From Flavobacterium sp. (GTDB lineage: Bacteria; Bacteroidota; Bacteroidia; Flavobacteriales; Flavobacteriaceae): DNA of 49,487 bases. A model generated the notes under the pieces. It was given only the letters and a program-made list of their open reading frames with translations. It did not search any database and was not told the origin of the DNA. The stretch spans positions 1 through 49,487 of the forward strand of contig NZ_JAQSDH010000019.1 of assembly GCF_029945805.1 (NCBI RefSeq), given 5' to 3'. Within the stretch, counting starts at the first letter, position 1, and every line of letters starts with the position of its first letter. Of the stretch, positions 41,487-49,487 are shown in pieces. The position numbers were made by a program, and so were the translations under genes.

Positions 41487-43469
41487 ATGACATTTCAAGA
41501 ACAAATACAACAAGGAATTCCATCCGTTTTACCCAATCCGAAACCGTACGAAACCGAAATCAACCATGCTCCTAAACGAAAAGAGATTCTTTCAGAAGAA
41601 GAGAAAAAACTGGCTTTAAAAAATGCTTTACGCTACTTTGAACCGCAACATCATGCCTTATTACTAGGCGAATTCAAAGAAGAATTAGAAAAATATGGCC
41701 GCATTTACATGTACCGTTTTCGCCCGGACTACAAAATATTCGCCCGACCAATTTCAGAATATCCAGGAAAATCAGAACAAGCAAAAGCCATTATGCTAAT
41801 GATTCAAAACAATTTGGATTATGCCGTGGCACAACATCCACACGAATTGATTACGTACGGCGGAAATGGAGCGGTATTTCAAAATTGGGCGCAATACCTG
41901 CTCACAATGAAATACCTATCGGAAATGACTGACGAGCAAACCTTAACAATGTATTCGGGTCATCCCATGGGATTGTTTCCTTCACACAAAGAGGCACCAA
42001 GAGTTGTGGTTACAAACGGAATGGTAATTCCAAATTACTCCAAACCGGATGATTGGGAAAAAATGAATGCGTTAGGCGTTTCACAATACGGACAAATGAC
42101 CGCAGGAAGCTATATGTACATTGGTCCTCAGGGAATCGTACACGGAACCACAATTACAGTTTTAAATGGATTTCGAAAAATTAAAAAAGCACCAAAAGGT
42201 GGTTTGTTTGTTACCTCAGGACTCGGCGGTATGTCAGGAGCACAACCCAAAGCGGGCAATATTGCTGGTTGTGTAACGGTTTGCGCCGAAGTAAATCCAA
42301 AAATAACCCACATCCGACATTCACAAGGCTGGATTAACGAGGTGATTGAAGATATCGAAGACCTAGTACCAAGAGTCAAAAAAGCACTTCATGATCAAGA
42401 AGTTGTTTCAATTGCCTATCTCGGAAACATTGTTGATGTTTGGGAACGATTCGATCAAGAAAACGTCCATGTCGATTTGGGTTCTGACCAAACTTCATTA
42501 CACAATCCATGGGCTGGCGGCTATTATCCCGTTGGAATTTCGTTTGAAGATGCTAATGAGATGATGGCCAACAATCCAGCAAAGTTTAAAGAGGAAGTCC
42601 AAAAAACATTACGCCGTCACTCCAAAGCAATTAATAAACACACTGCTAAAGGAACGTATTTCTTTGATTATGGCAATGCCTTTTTACTAGAAGCTTCTCG
42701 TGCCGGAGCGGATGTATTTGCTGAAAATCATATCGATTTTAAATACAATAGTTATGTGCAAGACATCATGGGACCCATGTGTTTTGATTATGGTTTCGGT
42801 CCGTTTCGATGGGTTTGTGCTACTGGAAATCCGGAAGATTTAGCCAAAACAGATAAAATTGCTTGTGATGTTTTGGAAGAAATGATGAAAAATTCGCCTC
42901 ACGAAATCAAACAGCAAATGGCCGATAACATTCAATGGATTAAAGGTGCTCAAGAAAATAAATTAGTCGTAGGTTCACAAGCCCGAATTTTATATGCTGA
43001 CGCTGAAGGTCGGATTAAAATTGCCGAAGCCTTTAATCAAGCTATCGCGCGAGGTGAAATTGGAACTGTAATTTTGGGTCGTGACCACCATGACGTATCT
43101 GGTACCGATTCGCCCTATAGAGAAACTTCAAACATTTATGACGGCTCTCGGTTTACTGCCGATATGGCAATCCAAAATGTGATTGGAGACAGTTTCCGCG
43201 GTGCCACTTGGGTTTCTATTCATAACGGCGGTGGCGTGGGTTGGGGCGAAGTTATAAATGGCGGATTCGGTATGGTTCTTGATGGTTCAGCAGACGCTTC
43301 ACGGCGCTTAGAGTCAATGCTTTTCTGGGATGTCAATAACGGAATTTCAAGAAGAAACTGGGCTCGAAATGAAGGGGCTATTTTTGCAATTAAAAGAGCT
43401 ATGGAGACGCAACCTTTATTAAAAGTTACCATCCCTAACGTAGTTGATGATTCTTTGTTAGATTATTAA
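41487..43469 (+). CDS. hutU: Urocanate hydratase
   Basis: A 660-residue urocanase, the second step of histidine degradation (urocanate to imidazolonepropionate) using tightly bound NAD. Conserved segments include ITYGGNGAVFQNWAQYLLTMKYLSEM, YSGHPMGLFPS, GGLFVTSGLGGMSGAQPKA and MCFDYGFGPFRWVCATG, where the Cys fits the catalytic region. The protein is about 100 residues longer than the Pseudomonas enzyme, as is usual in Bacteroidota. No other hut gene is in the window; hutH and hutI would lie elsewhere. Its leader contains a motif shared with the next gene. Confidence 0.96.
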   Translation: MTFQEQIQQGIPSVLPNPKPYETEINHAPKRKEILSEEEKKLALKNALRYFEPQHHALLLGEFKEELEKYGRIYMYRFRPDYKIFARPISEYPGKSEQAKAIMLMIQNNLDYAVAQHPHELITYGGNGAVFQNWAQYLLTMKYLSEMTDEQTLTMYSGHPMGLFPSHKEAPRVVVTNGMVIPNYSKPDDWEKMNALGVSQYGQMTAGSYMYIGPQGIVHGTTITVLNGFRKIKKAPKGGLFVTSGLGGMSGAQPKAGNIAGCVTVCAEVNPKITHIRHSQGWINEVIEDIEDLVPRVKKALHDQEVVSIAYLGNIVDVWERFDQENVHVDLGSDQTSLHNPWAGGYYPVGISFEDANEMMANNPAKFKEEVQKTLRRHSKAINKHTAKGTYFFDYGNAFLLEASRAGADVFAENHIDFKYNSYVQDIMGPMCFDYGFGPFRWVCATGNPEDLAKTDKIACDVLEEMMKNSPHEIKQQMADNIQWIKGAQENKLVVGSQARILYADAEGRIKIAEAFNQAIARGEIGTVILGRDHHDVSGTDSPYRETSNIYDGSRFTADMAIQNVIGDSFRGATWVSIHNGGGVGWGEVINGGFGMVLDGSADASRRLESMLFWDVNNGISRRNWARNEGAIFAIKRAMETQPLLKVTIPNVVDDSLLDY

Positions 43470-43549
43470 ACTTCCTATATGGTTAGACACTGTAAAGAAG
43501 ATAGTAATTTTACACTATAAGAAGTCTAAAATACTTAAAAAATAAAAAT

Positions 43550-44086
43550 ATGAAAACAGTTAAAATTTTACCGTTACTACTACTCTTCCTTGTCGTTTCA
43601 TCCTGTTCTTCTGTAAAAGTTAACGCAGATTACGATAAGAAAGTAGATTTTACTTCGTACAAAACCTATGCATTCTACAAAAGTGGTATTGATAAAGTTG
43701 AAATATCAGATTTAGACAAAAAAAGAATTCTACGCTCAATTGAAGAAATCATGCTAGCTAAAGGTTTCATGTCAAGTGAAACTCCCGATTTGTTAATCAA
43801 CATTTTTACCAAAGAAAGAGAACAAGTGGACGTAAACCAATTCAACGTGGGTTGGGGATACGGTTGGGGATGGGGTTGGAATCCATGGATGATGAACGGA
43901 AGCTCAGCTGTTTCCAGCTATCCAGTTGGAACACTCTTCATTGATATTATTGATGCCAAGAAAAAAGAATTGATCTGGCAAGGCGAAGGTGAAGGGGTCT
44001 TGACAAAAGACACTAACAAAAAGGATGAAAAAATAAAAGAATTTGTGACTAAAATTCTGGAACAATATCCACCGAAGAAAAAGTAA
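43550..44086 (+). CDS. DUF4136 lipoprotein
   Basis: A 178-residue lipoprotein (MKTVKILPLLLLFLVVSSC, lipobox Cys19). The DUF4136 pattern is seen in NADYDKKVDFTSYKTYAFYKSG and LFIDIIDAKKKELIWQGEGEGVL. A Gly/Trp-rich insert (GWGYGWGWGWNPW) is typical of Flavobacterium members and probably forms a loop. Envelope-located, function unknown. It shares an upstream motif with hutU 80 bases earlier and ends with a strong terminator. Confidence 0.9.
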   Translation: MKTVKILPLLLLFLVVSSCSSVKVNADYDKKVDFTSYKTYAFYKSGIDKVEISDLDKKRILRSIEEIMLAKGFMSSETPDLLINIFTKEREQVDVNQFNVGWGYGWGWGWNPWMMNGSSAVSSYPVGTLFIDIIDAKKKELIWQGEGEGVLTKDTNKKDEKIKEFVTKILEQYPPKKK

Positions 44087-44118
44087 TACGTATTCAGAGG
44101 GCAGCTTACAAATAATTT

Positions 44119-44160
44119 AAAATCGCATTCTTGTTAATTGACGAGACTGCGGTTTTTTTT
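44119..44160 (+). terminator. Terminator after the DUF4136 gene
   Basis: AAAATCGCA-T-TCTTGT pairs with ACGAGA-C-TGCGGTTTT (two wobble pairs, six-base loop), then a run of T. The dispersed repeat begins at the next base. Confidence 0.75.
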
Positions 44161-44230
44161 AGCCCAGATTGCAATGGAAATCCTTTTTTATTTAAAAAAG
44201 ATTGCAATGGAAAGCTGGAAATGGCTCCTC
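44161..44230. repeat. Dispersed intergenic repeat, family 2, copy B
   Basis: Related to 25174-25267. AGCCC, GATTG, GGAAATCCTTTT, then AAAAGATTG, GGAAAGC, GGAAA and GGCTCC occur in the same order; the centre here is only TTATTTAA. The half-unit ATTGCAATGGAAA occurs twice exactly. It directly follows the terminator of the DUF4136 gene and precedes phenylalanine hydroxylase by about 90 bases. Confidence 0.7.
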
Positions 44231-44322
44231 AATCAATATTAGAATAGAATTTTTTTATGATAAATATCACGCTTCTTTAGTCTAAGATTTGTAAATTTAC
44301 CCTAAACAATACCTAAAAATTT

Positions 44323-46077
44323 ATGGAAGCAGCATTTGAAAGCAACCCCTTGATAGATAGATTACCAAAGCATTTAAAGCAATTTATCAAGCCTCAAGAT
44401 TATGCAGATTACACACCCATCAACCAAGCGGTTTGGCGTTATGTGATGCGTAAAAATGTTGATTATCTTTCAAAAGTGGCGCACAATTCTTACTTGGACG
44501 GTTTGAAAAAGACCGGTTTGGAAGTGGATAATATTCCAAATATGTATGGCATGAACCGAATTTTGAAGGAAATTGGTTGGGCTGCTGTAGCGGTAGATGG
44601 TTTTATTCCACCGAATGCTTTTATGGAATTTCAGGCGTACAATGTTTTAGTAATTGCTTCCGACATTCGTCAGTTAGAACATATAGAATATACTCCGGCT
44701 CCAGATATTATTCACGAAGGTGCTGGACATGCTCCTATTATTGCCAATCCGGAATATGCGGAATATTTGCGCCGTTTTGGTGAAATTGGATGCAAAGCGA
44801 TTTCGTCTCATCGTGATTATGAAATGTACGAAGCTGTGCGTTTACTTTCAATTATTAAAGAAGCAGAAGGCACTCCACAAGCCGATATTGATGCCGCCGA
44901 AGCACAAGTTGATTTTCTGCAAAACAATATGGGTGAATTATCTGAAATGGCCCGAATTCGCAATCTGCATTGGTGGACCGTAGAATATGGTTTGATTGGA
45001 ACTGTTGAAAACCCCAAAATATATGGTGCCGGATTGTTATCTTCCATTGGTGAAAGCGCCTGGTGCATGACGGATGAAGTAACCAAAATTCCATATGATA
45101 TTTCGGCTGCCGATCAAAGTTTTGACATCACAAAACCGCAACCTCAACTATATGTAACTCCAGATTTTGCGTTCCTCAGCCAAGTTTTAGAAGAATTTGC
45201 TAATACTATGGCAGTCCGAAAAGGCGGACCAAAAGCAGTTCAGAAACTTATTGATTCCAATTCAATAGGAACCATTGAATTAAGTACTGGTTTGCAAATA
45301 TCAGGTATTTTTACTAACGTTATTGAACACAACGGAAAATCTATTTATATTCAAACAACAGGAAAAACAGCGTTATCCTATCGTGAAAAAGAATTAGTGG
45401 GGCACGGAACCAGTCAACACAAAGATGGTTTTGGAAGTCCTCTAGGTATGTTAAAGGGAATTAATTTGGCCATTGAAGACATGAGTCCACGTGATTTACG
45501 TGCGTATGATATTTATGAAGCCGAAAAAGTAACACTTGAATTTGAAGGTGGCATTACAGTTACTGGAGAAATCATCACAGGTTCTAGAAATCTGCAGGGC
45601 GAAATTATTATTATCAGTTTTAAAAATTGCACCGTTACTCATAACGAAACCATTTTATTTCAACCAGAATGGGGTATTTACGATATGGCTGTGGGTAAAA
45701 AAGTGATTTCAGCATTTTCGGGTCCAGCAGATGTAAATAGTTTTGACATGATTAATCATGTTCCGTCAAGCCATACCATAAAAGCTAAAAAATCAGTACA
45801 GCGAGAAGAATTAGAAGGTTTATATAAAGCCGTTAGAGCAATGCGTGAAAGAAAAGAAAGCAAATCTTTAGCACAAATTTTTGAAACTTTGAAATCAAAT
45901 CACCCAAATGATTGGTTGTTGTCGATTGAAATTGTTGAGATTTTAAAAGATGAAAATCAACCCGAATTACTGGAACAAGTACTCATTCATTTAGAACAAC
46001 TAAAAGAGAACCGAACTGAAGTTGCCAAATTAATTAGCAACGGTTTAGAATTAATTTTTAAAAACGAATTGGTTTAG
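44323..46077 (+). CDS. phhA: Phenylalanine 4-monooxygenase (long bacterial form)
   Basis: A 584-residue aromatic amino acid hydroxylase that makes tyrosine from phenylalanine using tetrahydrobiopterin, iron and oxygen. The iron ligands are His131 and His136 (PDIIHEGAGHAPII) and Glu221 (WWTVEYGLIG). The catalytic domain spans about residues 20-300; the C-terminal 280 residues (with IIEHNGKSIYIQTTGKTALSYREKELVGHG and a late helical part) are also present in long forms known from some Bacillus and Bacteroidota and are of unclear role. The strong terminator follows. With hutU nearby it suggests amino acid catabolism. Confidence 0.94.
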   Translation: MEAAFESNPLIDRLPKHLKQFIKPQDYADYTPINQAVWRYVMRKNVDYLSKVAHNSYLDGLKKTGLEVDNIPNMYGMNRILKEIGWAAVAVDGFIPPNAFMEFQAYNVLVIASDIRQLEHIEYTPAPDIIHEGAGHAPIIANPEYAEYLRRFGEIGCKAISSHRDYEMYEAVRLLSIIKEAEGTPQADIDAAEAQVDFLQNNMGELSEMARIRNLHWWTVEYGLIGTVENPKIYGAGLLSSIGESAWCMTDEVTKIPYDISAADQSFDITKPQPQLYVTPDFAFLSQVLEEFANTMAVRKGGPKAVQKLIDSNSIGTIELSTGLQISGIFTNVIEHNGKSIYIQTTGKTALSYREKELVGHGTSQHKDGFGSPLGMLKGINLAIEDMSPRDLRAYDIYEAEKVTLEFEGGITVTGEIITGSRNLQGEIIIISFKNCTVTHNETILFQPEWGIYDMAVGKKVISAFSGPADVNSFDMINHVPSSHTIKAKKSVQREELEGLYKAVRAMRERKESKSLAQIFETLKSNHPNDWLLSIEIVEILKDENQPELLEQVLIHLEQLKENRTEVAKLISNGLELIFKNELV

Positions 46078-46100
46078 ATTAATAGTTTAAACAAATAGTA

Positions 46101-46135
46101 AAATGCCTTTTGAAAAATTTCAAAAGGCATTTTTT
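46101..46135 (+). terminator. Terminator after phenylalanine hydroxylase gene
   Basis: AAATGCCTTTTGA and TCAAAAGGCATTT form a 13-pair stem around a short loop, followed by T-run. Confidence 0.88.
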
Positions 46136-46241
46136 GTACTATAATGTTTAGCGGATTGAAATTACTTTTGCAAAACACAATACTAAACTAATAATCTGGA
46201 AAAATGTAACATTTGTTAAAGCATAAAAGTTCCCCACATTT

Positions 46242-46249
46242 TATCTTTG
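46242..46249 (+). promoter_or_regulatory. Minus-7 box upstream of the rhodanese pseudogene
   Basis: TATCTTTG matches TAnnTTTG, 29 bases before the ATG at 46279; the nearest TTG is 26 bases upstream, longer than usual. Confidence 0.35.
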
Positions 46250-46278
46250 TCAAAAAAAATATTGTGGGAATTTTAAGC

Positions 46279-46599
46279 ATGTTAGGTTTAGACAGTAAAT
46301 CGGAAAGTATAAAAGACTTTACATACAAAGGCGCCATTATTATTGATGTTCGAACCGCTGGTGAATTCTGTGAACGACATTTCAAAAACTCCAAAAATAT
46401 TCCATTGGACAATACTGCTGTAAAATTTTAGAAATACAAAAACTAAACAAACCAGTTATTGTTTGTTGTCGTTCGGGAATGAGAAGCGCTCAGGCGGCAT
46501 CAATTCTTAAATCAAATGGTATCGAAGTTATCAATGGCGGCAGATGGCAGAACTTGGGAAGCAAATTTTAAAAAATATTCCGCAAAAAGTAGCGGTTGA
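46279..46599 (+). pseudogene. Rhodanese-like sulfurtransferase, frameshifted
   Basis: The frame from 46279 (MLGLDSKSESIKDFTYKGAIIIDVRTAGEF) is a rhodanese domain but meets a stop at 46429-46431. The continuation is in another frame from 46431 (EIQKLNKPVIVCCRSGMRSAQAASILKSNGIEVINGG) and includes the active-site Cys loop CCRSGMRS. A missing T in the run before 46431 would restore the reading (KFLEIQKLNKP). A second shift occurs near 46556-46558 (TTGGGA), after which EANFKKYSAKSSG and a stop follow. The gene is broken at two places or the sequence has two errors; both lie in homopolymer runs. Confidence 0.7.
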
Positions 46600-46700
46600 A
46601 AAATAACATACAAAAATTTAAAAAATTTTAAGAGCATATAAAAGTAACTATTTGAGGGTTCGAAAATATTTTGCTTTGGACCTAAATTTGCTTACTAGAT

Positions 46701-46733
46701 AAAAACGCCCTTTTTAGGGCGTTTTGTTTTTAA
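46701..46733. terminator. Bidirectional terminator
   Basis: AAAACGCCCT and AGGGCGTTTT pair with a short loop; the plus side continues GTTTTT and the minus side has a T-run. It lies between the rhodanese pseudogene and the converging repeat-protein gene. Confidence 0.8.
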
Positions 46734-46790
46734 TTTTTTAGTAAAAGTGTACTTGACTGCGGAAGCTAAGCTCTTTAATCAATTTATACT

Positions 46791-47258
46791 TTAATTGTTT
46801 GCTAAAGTAAATAAAATAGGTCGTGGCAGACCTCCTTCAACGATTTCTGCTAATTTTCCTTTGTAATTTCCATCAGCATAGTAAATTTTATTTCCCTCTT
46901 TTACAAACGCTAATTTGCCTTTGTAGTTTCCATCCGCAAAATATGCTTTTTCTGCTACTATAACCATATACAGATTGCCTTTGTAATTTCCGACAGCATT
47001 GTATATTTTTTCTCCTTCAAAAAGCCATGCTAATTTACCTTTATAATTACCTTGAGCATAAAAGAGCTTATTGCCTTCATTTATAAAAGCAAGTTTGCCT
47101 TTATAATTTCCGTCTGCATAATAAATTTTTGTTCCCTCAACAACGTATTTTAATTTTCCCTTATAGTTGCCATCGGCATAGAAAATTTTTGTTTGAGCCA
47201 TAGTGGCAAGAAATGTTAGGAAAATAAATAATGTGAGGACTATTTTTGTAAGTTTCAT
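46791..47258 (-). CDS. Secreted protein of six 20-residue repeats
   Basis: A 155-residue protein: signal peptide (MKLTKIVLTLFIFLTFLATMAQ) then six consecutive repeats, each exactly 20 residues, consensus KIYYADGNYKGKLAxxxEGN, covering residues 24-143, and a short tail PRPILFTLANN. The repeats fit alternating beta strands and turns (GNYKGKL), reminiscent of MORN/YwqK-type repeats but not a clear match. DNA repeats have a 60-base period but have diverged, so the array is not new. The partners are unknown. Confidence 0.8.
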   Translation of the reverse strand: MKLTKIVLTLFIFLTFLATMAQTKIFYADGNYKGKLKYVVEGTKIYYADGNYKGKLAFINEGNKLFYAQGNYKGKLAWLFEGEKIYNAVGNYKGNLYMVIVAEKAYFADGNYKGKLAFVKEGNKIYYADGNYKGKLAEIVEGGLPRPILFTLANN

Positions 47259-47417
47259 TTTTTAAGTTTATTGTTTTCATAAATAGTTAAACCGATGCAC
47301 ATGAGATTAATTCGAATAACTTAATTTTCTTAAATATTACAATAGATCAAATGAGTTATTCATGATGAGCTTAATGTGGGGCATTTACTGAAAACACTTT
47401 GCAGAGCTGGGTTTTAC

Positions 47418-49376
47418 TTAATTAGTTAATTCCTTTAAATGCTCATAAATCATGACCATTGCAAGCGTATCCAATTCACAATATTTTAAAAGTCCAGATG
47501 TTATTTCGTTTCTTTCTTTTTCTGTCATGTCTTGATATTGCAATTTTGCATAAGCCGTTAGAGCTGCACCACCGTCTGAAATATTTTCCATTTCAGATAT
47601 ATTCTCGTCCAATTCAATATTTTCCCAACCTTCAAAAAGTGGAGGAAGCATTTTGTATGGATTAACAACTTCATTATTTAGTAGCGCAAGCCAAATGTGA
47701 TTTTCATCAAAGTTTTTACTGCTTAGAGTCAACAGTTTTAAAGGCTGACTATATTTATGTTGTAAAAAACTGCTGTATTTTAATACAGCTGGCAATACTG
47801 TCTTTATAGAATTCGATCCCTTAGTATATGGATTGTAATAATACTCCTTTACTATTACATTTAAATCAATCATATTTCGAACACCAGTCCAAATTTGAGC
47901 AGAGTTTTTGGTTGAATTTGTTATCGTTTTTAAAAATTCAATCAATTCTAATTTATCAATTTCCGATGAAACTTCTAATTGTTTTATAATAGCATTCAAA
48001 ATGGAATTTTCGTGTGTTGCGAATCGGAATATGCTGCCTTCGTCATTTTCTAAAGCTTTTTGCAAAGCTCTTGCAAAAATGAAATTCGGAAATTCACCAG
48101 GAGTATTACTTATAAATTCAGATTGATGTCCTATAGTCCCATTTTCATTATAAACATGATGTGAAAATTGAAAAGCAACTTGTTCATAAGGACTTCTTCC
48201 TGCTGTGAAGGGAAGTGCAACGGTACTTGTTTCAAAATCGATGAAATGCAAGGGAAATTTCCATTTTTCCATTTCAGCTTTTAAACCTTCTTTTTCAACA
48301 TATATAGTTGAATCATTTTTTCTTGCTTTTTCTACTTGAATCCACTGCCGAGCGCTTGGGGAGATTTTATCTACAGCTGGATTTATTTTGAAGTCATCTT
48401 CTACTAAATCATCCATAAACAATCGCTTTTCTTCCATTAGATTCCCACCTCTAAAGTTCCAAATTTCCATTGCATTTGGAGTTGTAAAGTCTTTTGCTGT
48501 CCAATTAAATTGTTTGCCAAAACAATGTTCAAAACCAGACAATAAACCTATTTCTTTATCCTCTGGAGAGGTTTTAAATTCACATTTTTTACAAGTGCTA
48601 AAATTGGTTGGCCAATTGAGATATTTTTTTTCTTGATAAGCATTTCTGAACAATAACATAGCTTCAGAAAAGTTTAGATTTTCAGAATAGCTATATCTGC
48701 CTTCAATAATTGCATTAATAATAGTATCTACATTTTTTTCTGATAATACGGAATCCCCAGCTTCTTCAATTGTGCTGATTTTTTTTACTATATCCGTTCT
48801 AGGATTTCCTTCCAGTGGAACCCGAAATAATTGATTTAATCCGTCTATACTTGCTGTTTTAGTTTTGTCTGCCATCATTAGATAGGCATCAACTTCAAAA
48901 TTTGGGTAAGCCATTTGCACCACTTTCTTTTGAAAGGCTAAGTCAAATAAGTAGGGTTTCCATCCACTAACCAAAGCTCCTTTTTTACCAATAAATAAAT
49001 TCTCATCAGTTGGGTCAAATGATTTTGCTTTTACTTCGATTAAACGAATACTATTTCCTTTTTTTTCTAAAATATCGGTACGAATGTAAAAACCATCAAT
49101 TAAAAATGCAGCTTCATAAATAACCGCATTTTCTTGATTTAAAACTTCTTTAGTTAGCTGTACTGCTTTTTCATACTCCTTAGGTTCTGTGTCAATAAAA
49201 ACACCATTTGGATAATGTAATCTTGCCAATTCCTCCACTTGAAAACCGCCTTGAGCCAATGCTTTCAGAAAAGAGTCCTCATTTTTTTTATTAGCAAATG
49301 TGTTATCATTTGTAAAATAGAGTTTATTAGGGCATTCAAGTCCTAATTTGAAACGGGATTTTGAGAGTACTCGCAT
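47418..49376 (-). CDS. DUF2779 protein: Cas4-like nuclease plus DnaQ-like exonuclease
   Basis: A 652-residue cytoplasmic protein. The N-terminal part resembles Cas4/PD-(D/E)XK nucleases: Asp101, Glu114 and Lys116 (IRTDILEKK, RLIEVKAKS) and four cysteines arranged as in a 4Fe-4S cluster: Cys15 (LECPNKLY), Cys262, Cys265 (TCKKCEF) and Cys285 (FEHCFGKQF). Residues from about 375 fit the DUF2779 exonuclease-like domain: motif I HFIDFETSTVALPF (Asp380, Glu382) and, near the end, YCELDTLAMVMIYEHL (motif III). Family recognition is good; the dual nuclease reading is inference from motifs. Not next to any CRISPR or other defence gene. Confidence 0.82.
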   Translation of the reverse strand: MRVLSKSRFKLGLECPNKLYFTNDNTFANKKNEDSFLKALAQGGFQVEELARLHYPNGVFIDTEPKEYEKAVQLTKEVLNQENAVIYEAAFLIDGFYIRTDILEKKGNSIRLIEVKAKSFDPTDENLFIGKKGALVSGWKPYLFDLAFQKKVVQMAYPNFEVDAYLMMADKTKTASIDGLNQLFRVPLEGNPRTDIVKKISTIEEAGDSVLSEKNVDTIINAIIEGRYSYSENLNFSEAMLLFRNAYQEKKYLNWPTNFSTCKKCEFKTSPEDKEIGLLSGFEHCFGKQFNWTAKDFTTPNAMEIWNFRGGNLMEEKRLFMDDLVEDDFKINPAVDKISPSARQWIQVEKARKNDSTIYVEKEGLKAEMEKWKFPLHFIDFETSTVALPFTAGRSPYEQVAFQFSHHVYNENGTIGHQSEFISNTPGEFPNFIFARALQKALENDEGSIFRFATHENSILNAIIKQLEVSSEIDKLELIEFLKTITNSTKNSAQIWTGVRNMIDLNVIVKEYYYNPYTKGSNSIKTVLPAVLKYSSFLQHKYSQPLKLLTLSSKNFDENHIWLALLNNEVVNPYKMLPPLFEGWENIELDENISEMENISDGGAALTAYAKLQYQDMTEKERNEITSGLLKYCELDTLAMVMIYEHLKELTN

Positions 49377-49452
49377 TAATTTTATAATTTAAATTACTTA
49401 AATAAAAATTCCTCCTGTAATTTCATTAATAATTAAATCATTGTTGTCCGAT

Positions 49453-49478
49453 AAAAAAGAAGCCAAAAAGATGGCTTC
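49453..49478 (-). terminator. Terminator of a gene beyond the right edge
   Basis: GAAGCCA and TGGCTTC pair and are followed by six T on the minus strand; the plus side has only a short T-run. It probably ends a minus-strand gene outside the window. Confidence 0.7.
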
Positions 49479-49487
49479 TTTAAATGA

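Noticed and set aside
44577..45094. Several frames within phenylalanine hydroxylase
   Set aside because: Out-of-frame shadows of a well-supported gene.
46791..47258. CRISPR-like array because of a 60-base period
   Set aside because: The period is coding, the units diverge, and the product has a signal peptide and exact 20-residue repeats.
47418..49376. Part of a CRISPR-Cas or other defence island
   Set aside because: Cas4-like features exist, but no array, cas genes or other defence genes are within the window; neighbours are unrelated.

Overview
The window is AT-rich DNA from a member of the Bacteroidota, most likely a Flavobacterium or close relative. The evidence is consistent across the window: a SusC/SusD pair, type IX secretion (T9SS) C-terminal sorting domains on several secreted proteins, promoters of the Bacteroidota form TTG-N19/20-TAnnTTTG, almost no Shine-Dalgarno sequences, and Flavobacteriaceae-type families (putative porin, GLPGLI, DUF2851, DUF5522, long urocanase). 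No phage, transposase, CRISPR array or plasmid function was seen. I read it as chromosome.

Layout. Positions 1-6193 are the minus-strand core translation/transcription operon: a promoter, tRNA-Thr(TGT), tRNA-Tyr, tRNA-Thr(GGT), tuf, tRNA-Trp, secE, nusG, rplK, rplA, rplJ, rplL, rpoB (cut by the window edge). It is punctuated by terminator-like hairpins after tuf, before rplK and between rplL and rpoB. Upstream are hpf, a XerC/D-type recombinase and rpsU, which carries a perfect Shine-Dalgarno. 8009-11619 is a minus-strand run (acyl-CoA dehydrogenase, helix-hairpin-helix protein, PspC-like protein, DUF2851). 11676-18720 holds a GLPGLI/PNGase F-like secreted protein, a cystathionine beta-synthase-type enzyme, a putative porin and a T9SS-secreted subtilase. 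18797-23600 is a susC-susD pair.

23790-31220 is housekeeping: rnhB, lipB, lysS, two small secreted proteins, hemL, a glucosaminidase/LysM lipoprotein and an ACC deaminase/D-cysteine desulfhydrase-type enzyme. 31361-40816 holds three large secreted proteins, one of 1773 residues with a recent internal tandem duplication. 40818-46077 has a minimal HEXXH protein, a small cysteine-rich protein, hutU (histidine degradation), a DUF4136 lipoprotein and phenylalanine hydroxylase. 46279-49376 has a frameshifted rhodanese, a secreted protein of six exact 20-residue repeats, and a DUF2779 protein that reads as a Cas4-like nuclease fused to a DnaQ-like exonuclease.

How it fits together: a protein- and peptide-using heterotroph, with secreted protease, deglycosylase-like protein, TonB-dependent uptake and amino acid catabolism beside growth-rate-linked ribosomal genes. 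I found no complete new defence or metabolic system. The least explained signals are a dispersed repeat whose two copies show compensatory base changes in a cloverleaf-like fold, a second dispersed intergenic repeat, a highly structured spacer inside the tRNA operon where glyT might be expected, promoters abutting start codons (predicted leaderless mRNAs), and the DUF2779 fusion nuclease.
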